A DNA stretch of 64,000 bases from Cunninghamella blakesleeana (GCA_017871115.1 JAFCIZ010000006.1:3348001-3412000); one strand, 5' to 3'. Numbered from the stretch's first letter, positions 29,855 to 40,991 are shown. Notes: generated by a model not told the origin, from the sequence alone. Numbers and translations are program-made.

Positions 29855-31174
29855 ATGGATCAACAATTAATAGATAATATGAAGCAATATTTAGTCACTT
29901 TAAAACTACCAAACAACATTACACCAAAAGAAAAAAGATATATACAACGAAATTCACATAACTTTGTGGTACGATCAAATCAATTATATAAATATAATAT
30001 AGAACATCAAACATTAAGAAAAGTCCTAAATAAAACACAAGCTATGGAAGTTTTATTTATGTGTCACCAACATCCTTTAGGAGGTCACCTCGGTTATCAT
30101 AATACTTTATATAAGGTATCAACTAGATATTATTGGAATGCTATGGCTAAAGATATACAAGAATATGTTAAAAAATGTAAAAGATGTCAAACTACTGGAC
30201 CTAAGAAATTAAACGAATTTTTATATCCTGTTCCTGTGAAATCAAAACCTTTCGAACAATGGGGAATTGATGTCAAGCATGTTCCAACGTCTAAAAGTGG
30301 ATATCGTTACGTTATAGCCGCTATTGACTATCTTACTAAATGGGTGGAGGCACGAGCACTTAAGTATCAATCAACTTCGGAAATTGCTTTATTTATATAT
30401 GAAGAAATTATATGTAGGCATGGTACGCCTCATCTTATTATATCGGATAATGGTACTCCTTTTATTAGTGACTTAATCAATAAAGTTTGTAGACAATATA
30501 ATATTCATCATAATACTATTACTGTTGGAAATTCTCAAGCTAATGGATTAATAGAAAGATTTAATTCAACACTTGGATCAATTATCAAAAAGATTGCAAC
30601 AACAGAAAAGGGATTATGGGATCAATATTTACCATCTGTATTATTTTCCTATCGCACAATAAAACAAAATTCAACAAAACAATCTCCATTTTATTTAACA
30701 TATGGTTACATTCCAAAGACTCCTTTTGATCATATAGACACAATAGTAGATTTTAACTCTTATAACTTTGAAAATCAGATAATGCTCAGAACAAAAAAGG
30801 AAATTACTGCACTAAATCTAATAAGACAACAATCAGCAGAAAAAATCAAAAGGTCGCAAGAAAACCAGAAAAAGGCAATAGATAAGAAAGTAAATAAACG
30901 AGACCGCGAATGGAAACCAGCTTTTAGAATTGGTGAAATAGTAACCTTATATACAGGAATACAATCAAACTCATGGTCAGGTAAAATATCGGATATGTGG
31001 CAAGGAAGGTATACTATACATCAATCTTTAGGAAAAGGTACCTATTTGATTAAATCTCTAGACTCTAATAACATAAGAATAAAGCGTGTACATGGAAACC
31101 GACTCAAATTATTACAAATGCCAGATGTATATTGGAATACACATGTATCTAAAACTTATGGAATTGATCTATAA
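29855..31174 (+). CDS. int: Element D: stand-alone integrase
   Basis: This 439-aa integrase is the same length as in A-C despite sequence divergence. The HHCC zinc-binding domain and the DDE core are conserved (GIDV, SDNG, NGLIERFN), and a GPY/F-like module is near the C-terminus. The MDQQ start is conserved, which supports independent initiation. The stop is followed by A14. Confidence 0.93.
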   Translation: MDQQLIDNMKQYLVTLKLPNNITPKEKRYIQRNSHNFVVRSNQLYKYNIEHQTLRKVLNKTQAMEVLFMCHQHPLGGHLGYHNTLYKVSTRYYWNAMAKDIQEYVKKCKRCQTTGPKKLNEFLYPVPVKSKPFEQWGIDVKHVPTSKSGYRYVIAAIDYLTKWVEARALKYQSTSEIALFIYEEIICRHGTPHLIISDNGTPFISDLINKVCRQYNIHHNTITVGNSQANGLIERFNSTLGSIIKKIATTEKGLWDQYLPSVLFSYRTIKQNSTKQSPFYLTYGYIPKTPFDHIDTIVDFNSYNFENQIMLRTKKEITALNLIRQQSAEKIKRSQENQKKAIDKKVNKRDREWKPAFRIGEIVTLYTGIQSNSWSGKISDMWQGRYTIHQSLGKGTYLIKSLDSNNIRIKRVHGNRLKLLQMPDVYWNTHVSKTYGIDL

Positions 31175-31478
31175 AAAAAAAAAAAAATTTACATATAAAT
31201 AAAATAAAATAAAATAAGATAAAAGAAAATTTTTTTTTAAAAAAAAAAAAAAAAACAAATACAATCAAAAAAAAAAAAATAACAGCAATAATAATAATAA
31301 ATAAATAAATAAAAATAATTATAAAGATAAAGAAATATTTAGATAGATATATATGATAATTACAAAAAAAAAATTTATATAAATATCAAAAAAAAAAAAA
31401 TTTTATTTCAAAAAAAAAAAATATTTACAATATAAACATATCTCACTTATTTTTATACAATTCAAGCATTATACAAGA
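31175..31478 (+). other. Element D: integrase-ORF4 spacer
   Basis: This gap of about 300 bp is almost pure A/T with AAATA-type repeats. No ORF and no hairpin motif is found. Confidence 0.55.
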
Positions 31479-32009
31479 ATGAATCTACCTTTTAATTTTA
31501 ACAGACCTTCTGTGGATCAAGATCCCATCTATGAAGAAGTTCTTGCAGCCTTTACAGAAAATCTCTCGGAAATTGAACTTTTGAAACTCTTTATCAAGTA
31601 TTCCTACCATATGTATGTAGATGATCACCATCGTGTAATTGAAATACAAAAGAGTATGCAAGAAAATTATGCCAAGCATATTTTACCTAACGTGGTCAAG
31701 CTTCTTCATACATCCTTGGGAAAACCAACCAATCTTGGTGAATTAATTAATTATCGACGTGAACGTATGGAATTACTCAATGAGTTGTTAAGTCCTTTGG
31801 CTAAACCTCGTTTTAACCAAGTTTTTTATAAAAAATTACGTAAAGAAGATCCTTGGGGAAAGGATACTATTCTCATGGAACAAGAAGAAAATGATGTGGA
31901 AGTTCCTATGACTTTTGTCGGTGTCGCTAATGACAATAATAACGATGGAGGTCCATCTTCTCCTGGTGGTGAGGGTGTCGCGCAGGATAATGATCCTACC
32001 GGTGTTTAA
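31479..32009 (+). CDS. Element D: ORF4, unknown retrotransposon protein
   Basis: At 176 aa this is the longest ORF4 copy. Alignable blocks with A-C are DQDPIYEE, the helical FIKYSYHMYVDDHH stretch, an LLNELLSPLAKPRFNQV region, RKEDPW and FVGVA. An Asn/Gly-rich insertion follows, then GGEGVAQDNDPTGV, whose last 11 codons (after GEG) and stop lie within the 3' LTR. No known domain, signal peptide or membrane helix is evident. Much lower identity to B/C than in RT, with an intact frame, suggests a fast-evolving but maintained protein. Confidence 0.8.
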   Translation: MNLPFNFNRPSVDQDPIYEEVLAAFTENLSEIELLKLFIKYSYHMYVDDHHRVIEIQKSMQENYAKHILPNVVKLLHTSLGKPTNLGELINYRRERMELLNELLSPLAKPRFNQVFYKKLRKEDPWGKDTILMEQEENDVEVPMTFVGVANDNNNDGGPSSPGGEGVAQDNDPTGV

Positions 32010-32713
32010 AAAAATTTTTTAACTTTTGTTTTAATTGGTCAAGCTCACATCCACAACCGCACATCCACAGACGCACATCCACAGACGCACATCCACAGAC
32101 GCACATCCACAGATGTACATCCACAACCGCACATCCTTGACCGTATGACTTCTTTCTCTCTCTCTCAAAAATAAATTTTGTTTTAATATAAATAGGAAAG
32201 AATATTTCTCTTTCTCTTTTGTTTTTTTTTTTTCTTTGTCAAATATAAATGTCAAATTTTTAAATAATATTTTATATAATAAATATTTTATTTGTCCAAA
32301 CTAATTTTTATTTTTATTTTATTTTAATTTTATATTAATTTCTTAATTGAAATCATTTTTATTACTATAACAAGTATATTTTATTTCTTAAGTGAAATCT
32401 CTTTTTATTTATATACAACATATATAAACTTTTATATATTATTTTATTATTACTTTATTTGATTATTACCCTTTTTATATAATAATCTACTCTCTGACTT
32501 TTAAATTCATTTGCATATACTTTTGAATTTTTTTAAATATTTTATTTTATTTTATCTTTTTATTTTTTTTTTACTTTTATATTATATTAAGTCGTTCTAC
32601 TTATAAAACAAGAACTGGTGCTCACTGGAATTATCTTATTTATAGTTAATATAAATACAAACTCTCTTATTTTATTTTAACAAAAATAACTCTTACCAAA
32701 AACACACACAACA
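31976..32713 (+). repeat. Element D: 3' LTR
   Basis: This is the 738-bp partner of 24007-24744, with the same minisatellite at 32046-32143. It is followed by CAAC. Confidence 0.93.
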
Positions 32714-32829
32714 CAACTAAACTAAACTACAAAGCTATCTACTTTCCAAAACTATAAAAGGAAATTCTATTTTTCAAACAACCAAAAATTTACACAACAA
32801 AATAAATCTTAAACAAAAACCCCACAATA
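32714..32829 (+). mobile_element. LTR F remnant (tail of an older LTR)
   Basis: Joining the fragments before B, between B and C, and between C and D to this stretch gives CTAC, TTATAAAAC, TGGTGCTCACTG and then about 110 bp ending AAATAAATCTTAAACAAAAA followed by CCCCACAATA. The two ends match the R-U5 part of the other LTRs, while the middle is diverged. This is therefore the tail of an older LTR into which the cluster was inserted. Its U3 should lie beyond the left edge of the window. Confidence 0.7.
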
Positions 32830-32872
32830 CTTACCAAAAGCACAAAATAATATTTTATAAAAAATAAAATAT

Positions 32873-32945
32873 TGTCCATGTCCGGGATCGAACCGGAGGC
32901 CTTTTGCGTGTAAAGCAAACGTGATAACCACTACACTACACGGAC
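32873..32945 (-). tRNA. tRNA-Val (anticodon UAC)
   Basis: The minus strand folds as a full cloverleaf: acceptor GTCCGTG with CATGGAC (one G-U pair), D arm with AGTGGTTA, anticodon stem TTTGC/GCAAA around loop TTTACAC (anticodon TAC), and T arm TCCGG-TTCGATC-CCGGA, with discriminator A. No intron is present. T runs downstream on the minus strand (32870-32850 region) can stop RNA polymerase III. LTR F ends about 43 bp beyond its 3' end. Confidence 0.95.
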
Positions 32946-32959
32946 AAATCTTATTTGAG

Positions 32960-33905
32960 ACGATGCTGAGACGTCTTTGAAACCAGATCGTCTTGTTTCC
33001 GGCCATTAACTCTTCTTTTTCATATTTAATTTTATTTATATTTATTTATTTTCAATTGTTATTATTTTATTTATTATATTTATATATTTTTTTATAGAAT
33101 TTTATTTTTATTTTTATATTTTTCTTTATTTCGAATTCTATCTAGATTTGGATTATTTTTAATTATTTTTAAATGCCGACAATGATTATATATACACCAG
33201 GTCAAACTGAATTAGAAATAAAATCATCTTTACCTCTCTTTCGTGTATTGATCACAAGTAGTTTTTTTTTTTATTTTTTAGTTATTTTGTTTTTGTTTTT
33301 TTTTGTTTAGTTAAAAGAACATTTTCGTTGGATAGTTTCCGTTTTTGATAATTGTTTTATTTGATTTTGATTTTTTTATTTTATTTTATTTTATTTTTAC
33401 AAGTACTTGAACCTAGCCATTTCAAGTCGAAGCACCGCACGTGACATATTTTTGGAATTGCTGAGATGTCTTTGAAACCAGTTCATCGTTTTTCGTCCTT
33501 AACACCTCTTTTTTTATATTTTTTTATATTTTTTTTATATATATTTCATTTTATTAATTATTTACTTATATTTTTTTATATAATTTTTTTTCTTTATAAT
33601 TTTATTTTTTTCGAATTTTATCTTATAGATTTATTAACTATTTTTAAATACCGACAATAGTTATAAATAATAGGCCAGATTGAATTAGAAATAAAAATCA
33701 TCTTTACCTCTCTTTCGCGTATTGATCATGTTATATTTTATTTTTATTTTTGTAGATTTAATTTAATTTAGTGAATAGTTTTGTTGGAATATTTTTCATT
33801 CTAAATATTTTATTTATTTTCGATTTTATTTTTATTATATTTTTATTTACTTCACAAACACTTGAACCTAGCCACTTCGTCGAGGCACCGCACGTGACAT
33901 ATTTG
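32960..33905. repeat. Two degenerate ~450-500-bp direct repeats
   Basis: Several blocks recur in the same order: CTGAGACGTCTTTGAAACCAG (32967 and 33461), TTTTTAAATRCCGACAAT (near 33167 and 33642), CATCTTTACCTCTCTTTCG (near 33225 and 33700) and GCACCGCACGTGACATATTT (33432 and 33885). A third partial copy of the TTTAGCGTATT block is near 34130. No ORF of note is present. The nature of the unit is unknown. Confidence 0.7.
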
Positions 33906-34307
33906 AGAGGGCACCAGGGTGTATTTGAAGTCGTCGTTCTATCTCGAACCTTTCTATTTTTTTACTTTTTATTTTTATATTTTTATTTATTTATTTTATT
34001 TTTATATATTTTATTATTTTTTAATTGTATTTATTATTTATTATTTATTATTTATTATTTATTATATTTTAGATTTCGATAGAAATATGCAAATGTAAAT
34101 GATTTCACTACAATAATAAAATTATACTTTTCTTTAGCGTATTAGTCACTCGCCTTGGTTTTAGTTATGTTTTTGTTTCTTTTGAAGTATTTGAAGCTGT
34201 TTTGTTTTCATTTTTGTTTTCTTATTTTATTTTAGTGAAGCATATTTTATTTTGTTTTAGTTAAGTAGTTTATTTTATTTTATTTTATTATTATTCTATT
34301 TTATCGC

Positions 34308-34412
34308 TGTTGTATTTACCATAAAATAGCAATATCAAATATTTCATGTGTATTATAAGTGTATTATAATTATGAAGTCATTTAATATTGTTATTTTATG
34401 GTAAATACAACA
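34308..34412. repeat. Palindromic element with 28-bp arms
   Basis: The left arm (34308-34335, TGTTGTATTTACCATAAAAT...) and right arm (34385-34412) are inverted copies with one mismatch in 28, around a 49-bp A/T-rich centre. TA lies a few bases outside both arms. It may be a miniature inverted-repeat transposon or a transcribed hairpin; no coding capacity exists. Confidence 0.75.
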
Positions 34413-34813
34413 CTAATATACATTTACAATCTCATCCTTTAGATATACATGGACTTAAATAGTAATTATTTAAGTTGAATATATGTTTATGCATATGCAA
34501 TGGTAATTTATTTTTTATTTACTTTTCATTCCTTATTCGATTGAGTATTAGCAAAGCCTGTGATTATTTTATTATGATAATACTTGAAAATTAAATAAAT
34601 AAAAAATAAATAGTTTATTATTTGTCCAATAAAAAGATGGAAAACATAGAATTAATATACAAATTGAGTTTATAAAATCGAATCTTTCGAATTATGATTC
34701 ATTTTTTTTGTAGGTGGCGGTATTTAGGTATGTGTGCTTAGGTGTAGATATTAAATTAGATTTTTTTATATATTATGAATTATATATTGTATATTTATAG
34801 ATAGTAAACGATG

Positions 34814-37800
34814 TTAGCTAAGTAAAGTATTTTTTGATGGTAAACGGGGTATAGGTTCTTTCTTTCGCTTTGATAAGGTGGTAGCCGATCGCCTAAGTTT
34901 AATAGAAGTAAATGAATGATTATGTCCCTCAGGTTCATGATTTAACCAATCAGTAGATGGTACAGTAGCGCTCTGAATGGATGGAGATATTGTAACTAAT
35001 GGTTGTATAAAAGCTTGATGCTGTTCCTCCGTAATTTTTGAATATGATTTTATAACTGGATGGTTTGTATCTACTGTTAATTTTTTATCTATTAAAGTTA
35101 CTTTATATTTACTATTTCTTTTGTTATTGTTTCCTTGGTGGTTTAATAAGGTTGAAAATTCGCTATTATTATTATTGTTATTGTTCGATGTATCATTTTC
35201 ATTTCTTATAAATTGTGCATGATCAGTGGTAAGTGGTTCAGTTGTATAAGTTGTTGTATAAGAAGGTGGAGTCTGTGGGGTTGGTAAATAGTACTCATCT
35301 TTTCCTTCATCTTCATCCTCCAGAGTGATACCTGAAACTATTTCTGAATTATCCTCTTCATATTGTTGTTCTTCAAAGCCATAATCGATAACACCTGTAA
35401 TTGCACTTGCACTACGTAAATCTTTATTGGCAAATAATGTGCTTACATTAGCTAGTAAATCTTCCAATACACAATCTTTAACCCAAGCTTGTGGTTGATT
35501 ATGATCATGAAATATTGCTGGTGTAAATATTAGTGATAGATTACTGACTGTCATTTTATTCTTTTCTACAAATGGTTCAAGTCTATAAAGTCAATTATAA
35601 TATTGGTTAAATTAAATATATACTTTAATAATACAAGTTTATTATATAGTATATTATAAATATTTACTTTGCCATATGCTCAAGTAGTACTTTTAGCGTG
35701 TCATAGTTTGGTCCAGGAAGCTTAATAATTCTTGTTAATAGGTTCATTAATCTTAACTCTTTATCAGGAATTTCTTTTATATATATATATAATATTTAGT
35801 ACTTAATAATGCTAGTTTAAGTTATAAATTTTTATAATAATTATAGTGATTTTAATCCTTACGCGAATATGCTATACGATCGGTTAATGTAAATGGAAAT
35901 AATGGTGTGGCTAATTCTCTTAAAAAAACTTTCAATACAGATGATACACAGTACACGTCGTCGGGTACATCGTTTTCACCAAATACCAATGCTTCTTCAT
36001 CCCTTTCAAAGGCGTGCTTTATTTTTTCGACATTTGCTCTTTTTCCAGATATACGATAAATACCTTCTTTTTGTAATCCATTTAATTTTTCTACTGTTTC
36101 AATGCATTTTGTTACTACAAGGGGAGGCGATCTATTTTTTAGCTGAGTATATTCTACTAAATCCATGCCAAATATCAAGTCTTTACATTCACCACCACGA
36201 TGATTTATATAATAGATAGGTGATGGCATAGGATATTTATCTCTACATAATAAATTATCAAAAATAGTTTTATCAATTTCCGGATTGAGTGATTCTAATG
36301 ACTGTTGTAGAGTATAAACCATCTATATAATAATAATAATAATAATAATAAGTTGAATATGGAGAATGTATATATAGAATTACTTTTCCTCATTTTTTTT
36401 TTTTTTTTATTATTTACTTCATTTTTCTGTTGATTATACCGAAATTCACCAGATAATACTTGACTTAATGTTTGTTTTGTATATTGGGATTTTTCGTATA
36501 GCTGTGTTTGTAATACTCTAATTGCATTTTCGTTTGCCATTTGTTGTTTCCTAGTAAGGTGATCTAGTTTTCTTACAACCCTGCGATATTTAACATCTAT
36601 TTAATATACATATATGAAAATCGTTTAACATCATTGTAAATATAATTTAAGCTCGATCAAAATTTTCTCTCTTATTTTATTATTTTATTTTTACCGGCTT
36701 CATTCATTTCCACTTTTAATTTTGCTAGACGAACATTTTGTTTTGAAGGTTCTACAAAATGATGATTCATATGAAATTGCTTCATAAACTGGTGAAACTT
36801 TTTTTGAGTTGGAGTCAGCGGTAATTCATTTTTATTTTGATTTGTTGGTTGACTAGTTATAGGTATAGTAGATATACTCTCATCACTTGTAATAGTATTA
36901 ATAGAAGATAATGACACAGTATCAGAAAATTCATCTGACAAGGGTGATTTTGTAGTAGCCGATTTTGACATTTTTGGTGAAGCGTTGTCAAATCGAGGTG
37001 ATATTGGTGTGATAGGTGTAGCAACAGAAGGTGTTATTGGCGTTATTGGACCTTGAATACGATCAATTTCTTCCCATTTTGAAAAATAATCATCTCTAGC
37101 CTTTAAATATATAGTAAATGGGTATTAGAAATTAATAAATATACATTTATTTATTTATTTCTAAAGTATTTGTTGGAAAATACTTACTTTTGGCAATTCT
37201 TCCATCCTTGTAGTTATATACATATTATTTATTGCTTGCATATTTTTTCTCTGTAACCTTCTTGACTTATCATGTTGCTCCTATTAATAAAAAATATTTT
37301 ATATTCAGTGAGTGATTTATGAGGTGAGAGATGTATAGGTATGCTACTTAATTATTATTATTTGATAGCTACCTTAAACTTGATTAAAGATTGTAGTTGA
37401 TTTTTTAATATTTGTATAAAGTGAGTACGGGAAGGTTTAAAAGAATTATCTAAAGCTAAATATCCATTAATTATCTTATTTGAATGAGTATTTACTGCTG
37501 ATTGAAATAGTGGATTTGTGATATCGCTTTCTTCTAATTTTTTTAGGATTTGTGCTAAAGAATTTTGGTATCCTTCCTCCAGTTCAATGCTAATAATGAA
37601 AACCTTCCAATTAGTGATATTTTTGATTAATATTAAATATATAAAATATTACCGATGTTGTAGAAAAATAATTAGTCTTGCAATATCGTCACTTGATCCT
37701 TTCATAATAGCATCGATAGTTGCAGATTGAGCATGCACCATCCTCTCTAGTTGGTAATCTCGTGGTATTTCTTTCTAATAACAATAAAAAGTTCAAACTT

Positions 37801-37971
37801 TACTTCAGTTTATTTATTTTTATGAAAAAAAAAAAAAAGAGCTTCCCTTTATGATATACTCTAAGAACACCGCAGAAGCATTCTCAATATATGTGTATTT
37901 AATTTAATTACCATTTGCTTATCTGTTACTATTGATTGATTTTGCTTTTTTACCATCTTTTTACTACTCAT
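34814..37971 (-). CDS. F-BAR/RhoGAP protein, Rgd1-like
   Basis: Nine exons join into an 803-aa protein: 37971-37912, 37774-37653, 37589-37373, 37280-37188, 37100-36695, 36596-36418, 36322-35863, 35773-35668, 35582-34814. All introns have GT-AG ends and phases that agree. Residues 1-350 are mainly helical and charged and resemble an F-BAR membrane-curving domain, interrupted by a Ser/Thr/Pro-rich stretch near 180-290. The RhoGAP domain spans about 409-590, with catalytic arginine finger R449 in GIYRISG and the later NKMTVSNLSLIF motif. The C-terminal 200 residues are low-complexity. Such proteins switch off Rho GTPases at the cortex to shape actin and wall growth. The domain call is strong; the Rgd1 assignment is inference. 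Confidence 0.88.
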
Positions 37972-40900
37972 CTTTTTTTAAATAAATAAACAGTTTTAAA
38001 GCAATAAACACTATTTCCATTCAAAAAAGAAAAAGAAAGAAAAAGAAAAAAGGAATGGAAAGGAAAATGAGCAAAAGGATTATCAATTTTAGAGTTACCT
38101 TTGTAATACAAAATATAAAAAATTCAATTTAACTAAAAATTCAGCCAATTAAATAATGTTTACAACCAGTAGCAAATTTAAAAAAGAGTAGAAACATTTC
38201 TCTTTAAAATTATTTATTCAAGAGTATTGAGAATGTTCAAAGTATTTTAATATGTATGTCTATAAAATAAAAATAAGTGATAATAGTCGTTTACATATAT
38301 TGACTTTTTTTTTTTTTAAAAAAAAAAAAAAGAATTATACAAATAATATCAACATTGAATATATAAAATAAAGATTAGGAGCAAGACTTTTGAATTTTTT
38401 TATAAAAAAAATTTATATAAAGAATATACACACATACAAATTTATATATTGATTTATACATCTTAAATATAACGAATAGAAAAGGAGTTAAGAGAAATAC
38501 AAGTCCCAAAACTAAGTATTCCAAAAGCTAAATAAAATCTTCAATATTTATTTTATCCAAAATACATGTATTATTTTTAAAATATGCAACAAATAACAAA
38601 CGAATAAAAATGATATGGTGAAATAAATAAGCGTACGATAATTTATTTAAACTCAAATCGATAAACCAAAGTATATAGGTTTATCAAAAAAACAATTTGA
38701 CGGAAATTAAGTTATATAAAAGATAAGTTAGTAAATAATTTATTTATTTATAGGTACGCACATCTTAGTTGGACACATTAGAAAGTATAAAATGGTGAAA
38801 AATAAAGTATTTAGAAAGATGATTTGCCCAAAAAAGGTAGGGATATCACAATTTGGCGAAAGACTTCATCTCCCAAAAGAAATTTATAAAAGGATGGCTA
38901 TAGATGATTTTATTTAAAAATTAACAAAAAGAAAATAGAGGTATTCCATTTAAGCAAAAGTAATACAATCAAAAGGAAAGATAGAAAAGCCTATATAGCA
39001 CTTTTTCTAAAATATGATAATAATAATTAGTATAAATGCAATATTTTAAATCAGTATGAAATTAGAATGATATATTTCTGCTAAAAAAAAAATAAATGAT
39101 GAATCTTATTTTCATATAAAAGAAAAGTATATTTAATATACAAAAATAGGTAAAGATTAGTATGAAAAGAACTTGAAAGTTTAATACAAATAAAGTATAT
39201 ATAAATATATATGCATTAAAAAATCGTCGACTATTTCACTATATATTATCGTTAAGTTTATTATACTAAAATTATATATTTTACATTTGGAAGAGTTTAC
39301 TTAGAACAACCTTTATGATGGTTTCAAAAAATAAATTGTTGTATTATATATAAAATATTAATGTAATAAAAAATGAACTTAAGAATGCTGAACAAGACTG
39401 AATTTTTGGAAAAAAAAGTTTGTGTTCAGCTTTTTAATAGTAAAAGAATATATTGATACAAATATATTTAAAAAAAAGAAATCTTTGTTACAAAAAAAAG
39501 CATAAACTCAGATTTTTTTTTGTTGTAATTGCATATTATTAAATAGTGCCACTGTAATAATATGACAAGAAAAATACTACAATTATATGATAACGATAAT
39601 AAAAAATAATTTTATAATTCGGAATAATTTTTAAGATCAAATCTATACTTAATGATTCCTGAATATAATGACAATTTCTTGATCTTTGGGTACTATCTAT
39701 AGAGTTGGACCGTTCTATATATGCAGCATTATTACCTAATCATGAGGCATTTACAACAAGCGTTTTTTTATTTCTAGTGGATGGATTTAGAACTTTAACC
39801 TGATTATCTTGATCAACACAAACATCTTTAATAATTTTCACTATACATAACATTGAATATTTACTCAAATGTACGTGATGGATGGTACATATTAATTTTA
39901 TAAACCACTATTTCCATATTTCCATACCTTTTCATTATTAATTCTTATTCTGTGATGTTTAAATATTGGAATACTTAAAAATTACAAAATATTTTGGGTA
40001 TTGTTTGCTGGACCCTTTTTTTTATCCACTGTAAATATTACTATAATGTATATTTTTTTTAATATAGATATAATTATTACTAGAGGTTCCAGAGATAGAA
40101 GGGGTAATAAAAGCGATAGTAACAGTAGTAACTAAGTAAAAAATAATAATTAAAAGTCAATTTTAAATTTTAAATTTTTCTCTATATTTTCAACTCTTTT
40201 TTTTTTTTTAATAATAATAATATTAAATGATGCATTAAATAAAAATAGCCTTAGTTGTAAACATTATTGTAATTTGATGCTTACTGAATGCACTATGTAG
40301 CTTAAATACCCGCCTTAATAATGCTAAAGCAAGTTTTATCAATCTATTAAAAAACATTATCATCCTACGAATTTATTAACTTGATTAATTATTGTATTGT
40401 ATTAGTTAAATTATTTAGATACTGCGTACAATATTAAATAAAAGGTGATTGTATTGCTTTTTTATTAATAAATTTTATGAAATTAAAATTGAATAAAACT
40501 TAGAACTAAATAATATTGAAAATACTTGTTTAAAATTGAATTGTACTGAGTAGTACTTAATACGAACTGAATAACACTGAACAGCACTTAATCAGAAATA
40601 AATTACATCAACTATTGTGTAACAAATATAAGTATTGAACTAGAACTTAGAATTCAAAAAATCAGTACTTTTCAGTTCTTTTTTAAAATTCAGCACTTTT
40701 TTATTACAGTAAGTGATATATAATGTTTATTTAAATAATTAATAAATGGTTTAATAAATTAAATTAGAATATTATTATTATTAAATTTATTTTTATCATT
40801 ATCATTATATTCACCTCTCCATTGCTAACATTATCATATTTATAAATTTTTGTGAGTTTTCCAGCTAAAAACTAAAAACTTGTATAACTAGCATTTTGTG

Positions 40901-40991
40901 AACTCTAATTGAATAATATATTAAAACTGCGGCATTTTTTTCTTTTTTTTTAAAAAAAAAAATTGTACGCTTTTTATATTTATTATATTTT
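37972..40991. other. 3-kb intergenic region
   Basis: No gene is supported here. The stretch is very A/T-rich, with a T13A13 palindrome at 38305-38330 and a T9A11 palindrome at 40943-40962, 30 bp before the next start codon. Loose inverted repeats (TGTAATAAAAAA at 39362 and its complement ending 40708) could be ends of a decayed element, but no target duplication is seen. Confidence 0.6.

Larger units (their letters stand above)
24007..32713 (+). mobile_element. Element D: complete Ty3/gypsy retrotransposon
   Basis: This 8707-bp element has two 738-bp LTRs of equal length that appear identical by eye. It is bounded by CAAC (24003-24006 and 32714-32717) and has four open ORFs in the same order as A-C. 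It is clearly diverged from B/C in every protein, so features common to both are conserved rather than simply copied. Confidence 0.95.

Noticed and set aside
35893..36219. + strand ORF of 108 codons opposite the RhoGAP exon
   Set aside because: It is antisense to a confidently assigned exon and has no conserved motif.
39362..40708. Possible decayed DNA transposon with TGTAATAAAAAA ends
   Set aside because: Inverted ends of about 12 bp in A/T-rich DNA, no target duplication and no ORF; support is too weak.
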